Positions 38,549 through 45,518 of a stretch of 64,000 nucleotides of DNA are shown one piece after another. The position numbers and the translations under genes are program-made. Under the pieces are notes generated by a model that saw only the letters and a list, made by a program, of their open reading frames with translations, ran no database searches and was not told the DNA's origin. Origin of the DNA: Bacillota bacterium (lineage in GTDB: Bacteria; Bacillota; Clostridia; Lachnospirales; Lachnospiraceae); assembly GCA_023420085.1 (NCBI GenBank), contig JAEZWQ010000025.1, forward strand, positions 62,001 through 126,000, written 5' to 3'. The first letter of the stretch is position 1. Each line of letters begins with the position of its first letter.

Positions 38549-38563
38549 TGGTATAATGTGAAT
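38549..38563 (+). promoter_or_regulatory. queD operon promoter (leaderless)
   Basis: An extended -10, TG-G-TATAAT (38549-38557), is followed after 6 nt (GTGAAT) by the queD ATG at 38564. No SD is present, so translation probably begins at the 5' end of the mRNA. Confidence 0.65.
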
Positions 38564-38920
38564 ATGATATTAATAAAAAAATTTGAATTTGATGCAGCGC
38601 ATAATTTAATTAATTATAAAGGAAAATGTGAAAGACTTCATGGTCATACATATAGTCTAGTTGTAAAAGTTGAAGGAAAAAGAGATCATGAAGATATGGT
38701 ATTTGATTTTGTTGAATTAAAGGAAATCGTAAATAGAGAAATAATTGATAAGTTTGATCATCATTATCTTAATGATATTATTGAACAGCCTACAGCAGAA
38801 AATATTGCAATTTATGTTTGGAATAAATTAGAAGACAAATTAAAGAGAGATAATTGCAAATTATATGAGATTGAAGTATGGGAAACTAAGAATTCTGGAG
38901 TTATATATAAGGGTGAATGA
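38564..38920 (+). CDS. queD: QueD-like 6-pyruvoyl-tetrahydropterin synthase, PTPS-I/III type
   Basis: A 118-aa COG0720 tunnel-fold enzyme acting on dihydroneopterin triphosphate. Zinc ligands are His13 (AAHN), His26 and His28. The active-site motif is C22-E-R-L-H-G-H28, i.e. CExxHGH: the Cys used by QueD (queuosine) next to the Glu used by PTPS-III, which makes 6-hydroxymethyl-dihydropterin for folate. Enzymes with both have been shown to serve both pathways (COG0720 reannotation work). It heads a folE2-folP-folK operon without folB, supporting a folate role. I use the ATG next to the -10; a longer frame starts upstream of the promoter. Confidence 0.85.
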   Translation: MILIKKFEFDAAHNLINYKGKCERLHGHTYSLVVKVEGKRDHEDMVFDFVELKEIVNREIIDKFDHHYLNDIIEQPTAENIAIYVWNKLEDKLKRDNCKLYEIEVWETKNSGVIYKGE

Positions 38921-39699
38921 TGAGAGATGTACAAGGTTATTTTGATGAAAGGAATATAAAAATTGATGAAGTTGGAGTGTCCGAAGTATACGCTCCTTTT
39001 CTATTTCTCTATGATGGAAAAAAACAAAATATAATGCCAAAGATTGAAATGACTGTAGACCTCGATGCAAGCAGCAAGGGAACACATATGTCTAGGTTTA
39101 TAGAAATTTTAAATTCTAGTACAGATACTATTAGTTGCAATGATATAAATATAATTCTTAATACTATGATTGATAGATTTGATTCCAAATATGCATATGT
39201 TAAGATGGAGTTTAAGTTTTTTCATAAAGTTTACTCACCACATACTAATAAAATTTCATTTATTGATATAGATGCAAGGGTGGAAGGAGTAATCAATGAA
39301 TCTAAAATAATTAAGAATATCTATCTTGAAATACCATGTGCAACTTTGTGTCCTTGTTCTAAGGAGATTTCTAGTTATGGGGCGCACAATCAAAGAGCAA
39401 AGATTTGCATAGACATATCTTATGATAAGGATATTAATAGTAAATTTATTGAAGAGATTTCTGGACTAGCTTCATCTAAGGTTTATCCTTTGCTAAAGAG
39501 GGAAGATGAAAAGCTTGTCACAGAGTATGCATATGATAATCCTAAATTTGTTGAAGATGTTGTTAGAGATGTGAAGCTATACTTGGATAGAGAGTGTTTA
39601 CACCGATATAAAATAAGTGTAAAAAGCTATGAAAGTATTCATAATCATATAGCAATAGCAAGGATAGTAAAAGATGAAAAAGATAGTATTATCAGATAA
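38917..39699 (+). CDS. folE2: GTP cyclohydrolase FolE2 (type IB)
   Basis: GTP cyclohydrolase I type B makes dihydroneopterin triphosphate from GTP, the first step of folate and queuosine synthesis. The 260-aa protein has VDLDASSKGTHMSRF and the active-site stretch TLCPCSKEISSYGAHNQRA. FolE2 can work with metals other than zinc, unlike FolE. It overlaps queD by 4 bases and folP by 26, so its product is made beside the next enzyme in the path. Confidence 0.93.
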   Translation: MMRDVQGYFDERNIKIDEVGVSEVYAPFLFLYDGKKQNIMPKIEMTVDLDASSKGTHMSRFIEILNSSTDTISCNDINIILNTMIDRFDSKYAYVKMEFKFFHKVYSPHTNKISFIDIDARVEGVINESKIIKNIYLEIPCATLCPCSKEISSYGAHNQRAKICIDISYDKDINSKFIEEISGLASSKVYPLLKREDEKLVTEYAYDNPKFVEDVVRDVKLYLDRECLHRYKISVKSYESIHNHIAIARIVKDEKDSIIR

Positions 39700-40522
39700 T
39701 AGAGAAGTTATTTTAGATAAAATGAAGATAATGGGGATAATAAATGCAACACCTGATTCATTTTATCCTGGCTCAAGAGTTTCTGGTATAAAAGAAGCTG
39801 TAGATAGGGCGAAATTTATGGTTGATAGTGGTGCTAAAATAATTGACATTGGAGGAGAATCAACTAGACCAGGAGCGATGCCAGTAAATAGTGAAGAAGA
39901 GACTGAAAGAATTATAGATATTATCAAAAATATAAAGCTTGAAATTCCTGATATATGTATATCAGTTGACACGTATAATGCATATACAGCAGAAAAAGCA
40001 GTTTGCGCTGGGGCAGATATTATTAATGATATATCAGGCATGACATTTGATCCAAATATGATAAATATTGTAAAGGAGTATAATGTCCCTATAGTTATTA
40101 TGCATACAAATGATAGACCTAGTGTTATGCAAGATAGGATATGCTATAAGGATGTATTAAAAGAGGTTTATGAATTTCTCTATAATCAAATGAATAAATT
40201 AACCCAAATAGGGATTAACAAAAATAAAATCATAATAGATCCAGGAATTGGATTTGGAAAACTTCCAGAACAAAATCTTAAGCTTATCAAAAATTTTAGT
40301 ATTTTCAATGATTTAGGTGCTATTAATTTAATTGGAGTATCTAGAAAAGGTTTTATTAGACAATATTTGAAAGTTGACCAAGGAGATGCGGCGATGCTTG
40401 GAAGTGTTGCAATTGCAGGATATTTATATAATAAGTATCTTGATATAGTAAGGGTACATGATGTATATGAACATAATATACTAATCAATATGATGTATGA
40501 AATAGACAGGGAAGGAGAATGA
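39674..40522 (+). CDS. folP: Dihydropteroate synthase
   Basis: DHPS joins 6-hydroxymethyl-dihydropterin pyrophosphate with p-aminobenzoate; it is the sulfonamide target. The 282-aa barrel has GIINATPDSFYPGS near the N-terminus, DIGGESTRPGA, DIINDISG and the C-terminal GVSRKGFI. The start lies within folE2 and the stop overlaps folK. folC and pabABC are not in the window. Confidence 0.95.
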   Translation: MKKIVLSDNREVILDKMKIMGIINATPDSFYPGSRVSGIKEAVDRAKFMVDSGAKIIDIGGESTRPGAMPVNSEEETERIIDIIKNIKLEIPDICISVDTYNAYTAEKAVCAGADIINDISGMTFDPNMINIVKEYNVPIVIMHTNDRPSVMQDRICYKDVLKEVYEFLYNQMNKLTQIGINKNKIIIDPGIGFGKLPEQNLKLIKNFSIFNDLGAINLIGVSRKGFIRQYLKVDQGDAAMLGSVAIAGYLYNKYLDIVRVHDVYEHNILINMMYEIDREGE

Positions 40523-40962
40523 AAGCATACTTAGCACTGGGTTCGAATATTGGTAATAGCATAGAGTATATAAATGCAGCTATTGATGAAATAACAAAAA
40601 ATATAGGTAAGGTTATAAAAGTATCAAAGTTTTATAAAACTAAGCCCTATGGGTATACTGATCAGGCAGATTTTATAAATGCGGCTGTTTTAGTTGATAC
40701 AATGCTTGATCCATATAAGTTGTTAGAAAAAATTCATATAATTGAAAAAAAACTAGGTAGAGAAAGAAAAATAAGGTGGGGGCCTAGAACAATAGATATA
40801 GATATTATTTTTTATGAAGATATTATTTTAGATGAAGATAACTTACATATTCCACATATAGATTTTGAAAATAGAGATTTTGTAATAAGACCCCTTATGG
40901 ATATTGATGATAAATTAGTTAATCCAAGGAATGGAAAAAAGTTAATTAATATTTTGAAATGA
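40519..40962 (+). CDS. folK: HPPK pyrophosphokinase
   Basis: The 147-aa 6-hydroxymethyl-dihydropterin pyrophosphokinase has the N-terminal LALGSNIGN and the signature GPRTIDIDIIFYED with its two Asp residues that bind Mg-ATP. It is a stand-alone HPPK, not fused to FolB or FolP. FolB, which would normally supply its substrate, is absent from the operon; QueD (38564) is the candidate replacement. Confidence 0.94.
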   Translation: MKAYLALGSNIGNSIEYINAAIDEITKNIGKVIKVSKFYKTKPYGYTDQADFINAAVLVDTMLDPYKLLEKIHIIEKKLGRERKIRWGPRTIDIDIIFYEDIILDEDNLHIPHIDFENRDFVIRPLMDIDDKLVNPRNGKKLINILK

Positions 40963-40983
40963 TAATTTTAGGATATATTGTTT

Positions 40984-41943
40984 ATGAAAGTTATTTCGTT
41001 TGAATGTAAAGAATCTAACAATCAAAATTTAACATTTAAAGATTTATGTTTTTTATTAAAAATTAGCGAACCTGAGTTGACATATAATATATTTAAAAAG
41101 TGGGGAATGGTAAACGAATGTGATAAGTTTACTAACCTTGCTTTTTTATTATCTGATCAGTGTGATTATACAGTTGAATGTATAATATATGATATTAACT
41201 TATCTACTAAGTATATTGTAATTAAAGGCAATTTACTAAGGCATATTAATAGGATATATGAATTAATAACTAATTCTAATAAAAGTGCCGAAAATAAAAA
41301 TACTTATGTAATGAAGTATTCAACAGAAATACTTTATTATGTAATATATACTATGGTTATAAATAGAAATTATTCAATAAACTATCCTATGAGGATAGAA
41401 ATATTTGATGGGTGTATTAAATTTGTGGCAATTTGTGGTGAACTTGGAAAGGATATATTTGAAGATTTTGATAATGGAATATATTGGATAAGAAATAAAA
41501 ATTTAGCTAAATTTTTATACTATAATTTTGATATAAATTCACGTATATATAGTATAGGTAGTATGAATACTTTAGTTAGAGGAAATAAGAATTATATAGA
41601 TTGTAAAATTTCATCAAATACACTTTCAATTACAATAAAGAAAATAAGGGCTAAGCATAATATTCAGATTGAAAATTATATTAATTCTAAAAAAGCATAT
41701 TATAATGATGATTTTATTAGATTAATTATTAATACGATTGAAAATGGAGATATTAAAGAAAGTTTTTCGAGAAAATATATTGAATTGGTTTTAGAAGTAA
41801 ATAAGAAGACAGCGCTACAACTTATAAATATAATGCTGAATTACCATATATTAATAAGATATGGCAGAGGTAGGAATACAAGATATCATTATGATATAAG
41901 AATTATAGATCAGTATGAAATGAGTAATATAAAAAAGCGCTAA
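40984..41943 (+). CDS. Degenerate RecG-like/AlbA_2-family winged-helix regulator
   Basis: A 319-aa protein I place by pattern in the 'ATP-binding / putative transcriptional regulator' family with AlbA_2 and RecG-like HATPase_c_4 modules. TNLAFLLSDQCDYTVECIIYD matches the family's LTNLALLLSDQ segment, and VINRNYSINYPMRIEIFDG matches the usual HRDYS..PIRIEIFDD. The N-terminal AlbA_2 (Schlafen-like) domain is missing and the HRDY motif is altered, so nucleotide binding is doubtful. The C-terminus (about 255-315) is a winged helix ending in RYGRGRNTRYHY. It precedes an ABC exporter it might regulate. A TTG at 40978 is an alternative start. Confidence 0.55.
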   Translation: MKVISFECKESNNQNLTFKDLCFLLKISEPELTYNIFKKWGMVNECDKFTNLAFLLSDQCDYTVECIIYDINLSTKYIVIKGNLLRHINRIYELITNSNKSAENKNTYVMKYSTEILYYVIYTMVINRNYSINYPMRIEIFDGCIKFVAICGELGKDIFEDFDNGIYWIRNKNLAKFLYYNFDINSRIYSIGSMNTLVRGNKNYIDCKISSNTLSITIKKIRAKHNIQIENYINSKKAYYNDDFIRLIINTIENGDIKESFSRKYIELVLEVNKKTALQLINIMLNYHILIRYGRGRNTRYHYDIRIIDQYEMSNIKKR

Positions 41944-41947
41944 ATAA

Positions 41948-41975
41948 ACCATAATAAATTTCACTTTATTATGGT
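41948..41975 (+). terminator. Hairpin between regulator and ABC genes
   Basis: A perfect 11-bp stem ACCATAATAAA (41948-41958) / TTTATTATGGT (41965-41975) with a 6-nt loop. The stem is A/T-rich and lacks a T tract, so termination may be partial. TATAAT boxes at 41995-42000 and 42007-42012 could start the ABC operon. Confidence 0.6.
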
Positions 41976-42042
41976 AATTATAAAAATTATTGTATATAAT
42001 GTTGATTATAATAAGATAACTCATTTGGAGAGAGGAATATTT

Positions 42043-42945
42043 ATGCCTATTGTAAGTGTAAAAAATTTAGTTAAAATTTATGCTAATAATCACAAAGCTT
42101 TAGATGATGTAAATTTAGAGCTTGAAGAGGGGAAGATATATGGATTATTAGGACCAAATGGTGCAGGTAAATCTACATTGATAAATATAATTGTTGGATT
42201 GATGCCTCCATCATCTGGTGAAGTAACAATATTCGGTGCAAAATCTGGAGATATAAAAAAATATTCTGAAAAGCTTGGATTTGTACCCCAGAATATAGCG
42301 ATATATGATAATTTAACAGCCTATGAAAATGTTGCATTTTTTGCTGGAATTTATGGTTATAAGGGAAGCGAATTAAAGCAAAAGTGCAAAGAGGCACTGG
42401 AATTTGTAGGGCTATCAGAGTGGTCAAAGGTGCTTGCAAAAAGATTTTCTGGTGGGATGCAAAGAAGACTAAATATAGCATGTGCACTTGTTAATAAACC
42501 AAAGATGATTATTTTTGATGAGCCAACGGTAGGAATAGATCCTCAATCAAGAAATCATATTTTAGAATCTATAAAAAGACTAAATGATGAAGGCAGTACT
42601 GTAATTTATACATCACATTATATGGAAGAAGTTCAAAAGATTTGTGATTACATATATATTATGGACCTTGGTAAAGTTATACTGCATGGTAATAAAGAGG
42701 ATTTACTTAATAATAACAGTGATGATTCATTGCTAGTTTTAATAGATGAAGATTCGATTGAAACTGCTAGACAAGTATATGGGAATATGATGGATGATTC
42801 TATATTACAAGTAAGAAAAAAGGATATTGATGAACTAATAAATGAACTAAGAGCAAATAATATTAAATTTATAGAAATAAAGAAGAAGTCTAATAACTTA
42901 GAAGATTTATTCCTAAGTTTGACAGGGAAGAAGTTGAGGGATTAA
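42043..42945 (+). CDS. ABC exporter ATP-binding protein
   Basis: A 300-aa ATPase subunit of an ABC-2 type exporter. Walker A GPNGAGKST, signature FSGGMQRRL and Walker B MIIFDEPTVG are intact, and the C-terminal ~80 residues form the extension seen in drug/lipid exporters (CcmA/DrrA-like). I start at 42043 (MPIVSVKNLV), after SD AGAGG; the upstream frame to 41971 is non-conserved. It forms a unit with two permeases. The cargo is unknown. Confidence 0.9.
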   Translation: MPIVSVKNLVKIYANNHKALDDVNLELEEGKIYGLLGPNGAGKSTLINIIVGLMPPSSGEVTIFGAKSGDIKKYSEKLGFVPQNIAIYDNLTAYENVAFFAGIYGYKGSELKQKCKEALEFVGLSEWSKVLAKRFSGGMQRRLNIACALVNKPKMIIFDEPTVGIDPQSRNHILESIKRLNDEGSTVIYTSHYMEEVQKICDYIYIMDLGKVILHGNKEDLLNNNSDDSLLVLIDEDSIETARQVYGNMMDDSILQVRKKDIDELINELRANNIKFIEIKKKSNNLEDLFLSLTGKKLRD

Positions 42946-42946
42946 T

Positions 42947-44056
42947 ATGAAGACTTGGCATGTTATTAAGCAGTATTTTCTTTACTCTATAAGAATGCCT
43001 ATTAGCTTGATAATGATGATAATATTTCCTATTATACTATTGACAATATTAAGCTTTGCATTTAAAAATTCATTTGTTACTACATCTACATTTTCAACAT
43101 TAAATATTGAATATAATGTTGACACCAAAGATGAAAATACTGATAAAGCATTTTTAGAATATATAGATTTATTACATGATGAGCTAGATATTAATTTTGT
43201 AAAGTCAAATAATTTTGACGAATCTAAAGAAAAGGTAGAGAGTAGAAAAATAAATGCTTTCATTAATTTTGATGATACAAAGAAAATAGATATATATAAA
43301 AATGATGCAGATAAGTTAAATTCTACACTTTTGGAGTCGCTAATTAATACATATTTTGAAAAAGGAAAGATAATAAATACAATAATTAAGGATTACCCAC
43401 AATCGTTTCAAGCTATAAATACTAATACTGATGTTGATTATGTTATTGATAGAGGAATGGATGGTAAAAATGGGATTACTTCTACTGACTATTATTCTAT
43501 TGCTATCATTGTTCAAATGGGGCTTTATGCAAGTATGTCTGCAATATTTGCTATATATAGTCAGAAGAGGTTGGACTGTCTTAAAAGGATAGGACTTAGT
43601 GGCATGGGAATTGGAAAATTCATGACAGGAACTATCATAGGAAATATTCTTCTTGGAGCTTTACAGCTATTCATCATATACTTATATTCAATACTTGTTT
43701 TAAAGGCAAATTGGGGTAGTAACCTATTAGGTATTTTAATAGTATTTTTAAGTTTATTATTTTTTAGCACATCTATTGGTGTAGGCATAGGTATTGCTGT
43801 TAAAAATGAGGTTGTAGCTCAAGTATTACCACAGATAGTTATTCCTTTTTTTGCTATAGTTGGTGGTGCATATTTTCCAATAGAGATATTTTTAAGTTAT
43901 ATATCTCCTATATATTGGACAAATAAAGCTATAAGTGTATTAGCATATGGTGGGAATGGAAATTATGTATGGGCTGCATTGATTATAAATGTAGCAATTG
44001 GATTATTTTTCTACATTTTCGCTGTTTTAAAAAGTAGGAAGGTGGTATTTTCATGA
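42947..44056 (+). CDS. ABC-2 type permease (first)
   Basis: This 369-aa permease has one N-terminal membrane segment (about residues 15-37), a large extracytoplasmic region (about 40-180) and five or six C-terminal segments, the YhgE/NatB-like ABC-2 arrangement. The PIYWTNKAISVLAYGG stretch near the end is typical. It starts 1 nt after the ATPase stop and overlaps the second permease, so the exporter is probably a heterodimeric-permease complex. Confidence 0.87.
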   Translation: MKTWHVIKQYFLYSIRMPISLIMMIIFPIILLTILSFAFKNSFVTTSTFSTLNIEYNVDTKDENTDKAFLEYIDLLHDELDINFVKSNNFDESKEKVESRKINAFINFDDTKKIDIYKNDADKLNSTLLESLINTYFEKGKIINTIIKDYPQSFQAINTNTDVDYVIDRGMDGKNGITSTDYYSIAIIVQMGLYASMSAIFAIYSQKRLDCLKRIGLSGMGIGKFMTGTIIGNILLGALQLFIIYLYSILVLKANWGSNLLGILIVFLSLLFFSTSIGVGIGIAVKNEVVAQVLPQIVIPFFAIVGGAYFPIEIFLSYISPIYWTNKAISVLAYGGNGNYVWAALIINVAIGLFFYIFAVLKSRKVVFS

Positions 44057-45183
44057 TTTCTATTTTCAAGCATCTATTAAAGCTAATGTTAAGGCGTAAA
44101 GGTCTTGTCATAAGTACTTTGATATTCCCATTTATTTGTATTATTTTAATGTATGGGTTTATTAGTAGTTCAGGAGATACAGCTGTTAAAATTGGTATAG
44201 TTGACAATGATAATACCAAACAGAGCGAATATATCTTAAAGTCACTACAGAAAAATAAGCGTTATGAGTTTTATAATAATCTTAATGATGATGAATTAAA
44301 CTATTATATTGAAAATCAAAAACTTGAAGCTATAGTCAAAATAGATAAAGATTTTGGAAGCTCTATTATTATGGGTGAGCCAAAAAAAATTGAACTTATG
44401 TATAATAATACTTCAGAAGCAACAGCTTGGCTTAAAAATGATATAAATTATCTTATAGATAGACTTCAATTAGTGGGGAAAGCTAGCCAAGGAGATGAAA
44501 CTATATATGAGGATATTTTATCAAAATCAGAAAATGAAGAATTTGTCGTAAATCAATATGATATTGAAGATGAATCTATAGGTATAAGCGTTGTGCTTAG
44601 AGCAGTAGGACTATTAGTAGTATTAATGATAACATCAACGTCTATATTGGTTGAACAGATATTAGCTGATAAGTATTCAGGAATTACAGGAAAAATAAAA
44701 CTTGCTGCTTCAAACTACTGGGGTTATTTAGCTTCTATGGCACTCATCGGGTTAATAATAGTAGCTGTTCAAACTATATTAATTCAAATTGGTATAATAG
44801 TAATGGGAATAAAAATGGGTATTCCTATTATTCACTATATGTTATCTATTTTTAGTTTTGGTATATATTCTGTTGGACTAGCAATATTTATTGGAGCAAT
44901 TTGTAAAAATAATATTACAGCTCAGAGTTTAACTAATATATTAAATATTCCTTTTGCAATGTTAGCAGGGTGTTTTTGGCCGTTAAGCCTTATGCCTGAA
45001 TATATGCAAAAGATAGGTAAATTTATACCACAAAATTGGACGTTATCAGCAATTTCTGCAATACAAAATAATGATAATTATGGTGATTATTATAGCTATA
45101 TTTTAAGGCTTTTAATTTTATCAATTTTATTATTGGTAGCAGGGGCAATTATAATGAATAAAAAACTAGATTCTATGAGATGA
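44053..45183 (+). CDS. ABC-2 type permease (second)
   Basis: A 376-aa permease with the same layout as its neighbour: membrane segment at about 17-37, an external domain, and six C-terminal segments, with LAGCFWPLSLMPEYMQKIGKF just before the last ones, a common ABC-2 feature. It overlaps the first permease by 4 bases. This suggests that one ATPase serves two related but non-identical permeases; substrates of such systems include lipids, bacteriocins and drugs. Confidence 0.87.
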   Translation: MISIFKHLLKLMLRRKGLVISTLIFPFICIILMYGFISSSGDTAVKIGIVDNDNTKQSEYILKSLQKNKRYEFYNNLNDDELNYYIENQKLEAIVKIDKDFGSSIIMGEPKKIELMYNNTSEATAWLKNDINYLIDRLQLVGKASQGDETIYEDILSKSENEEFVVNQYDIEDESIGISVVLRAVGLLVVLMITSTSILVEQILADKYSGITGKIKLAASNYWGYLASMALIGLIIVAVQTILIQIGIIVMGIKMGIPIIHYMLSIFSFGIYSVGLAIFIGAICKNNITAQSLTNILNIPFAMLAGCFWPLSLMPEYMQKIGKFIPQNWTLSAISAIQNNDNYGDYYSYILRLLILSILLLVAGAIIMNKKLDSMR

Positions 45184-45518
45184 TTTTTTGTAGTTAATTT
45201 GGTCTTTTGTTGACTGTAATAGTTGAAATATTATATATTTAGCACAAAAGAAGGAAAAGTAAGAGATGTAGTATTAATTTTTGAGATTATAATTATTTGT
45301 ACATCAAAAGCATAAATGGACTTTTAGTATTTTAAAATAATTATCAGTAATAATGAAAATATTATTCTTATATATTTTTATGATTAAATTACCAATACTA
45401 CCAACACTAAATTTTATAGAACTAAATTAAACGGTGACTATAATGTAGTGAACCTCCTAAAGTTGGTCAACTTTAGGAGGTTCGCTACATTAATTAGTCA
45501 TCATTAATTAGGAAGGAT
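45184..45518. other. Convergent intergenic region
   Basis: This 335-bp A/T-rich stretch separates the second permease from the convergent sialidase gene. Apart from the long palindrome at 45441-45492 I see no gene, RNA or repeat; a TTGACT near 45211 with an A/T-rich -10-like sequence leads to no recognisable product. Confidence 0.5.
45441..45492. terminator. Long bidirectional hairpin, ABC / sialidase
   Basis: A 25-bp inverted repeat with one G-T wobble and a 2-nt centre: left arm 45441-45465 (core AACCTCCTAAAGTTG), right arm 45468-45492 (core CAACTTTAGGAGGTT). It lies between convergent genes, 27 bp from the sialidase stop. No T tract is present on either side, so its role as terminator is inferred from position. 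Confidence 0.6.

Noticed and set aside
40984..41943. Pseudogene call for the winged-helix protein
   Set aside because: The frame is intact over 319 codons with normal codon use for this window; altered motifs alone do not prove loss of function.
41971..42042. Longer N-terminus for the ABC ATPase
   Set aside because: The extra 24 residues are not like any ABC protein and overlap the predicted promoter; the ATG at 42043 has an SD.
45184..45440. Possible small gene after a TTGACT promoter-like sequence
   Set aside because: Only very short frames without an SD or recognisable product are present.
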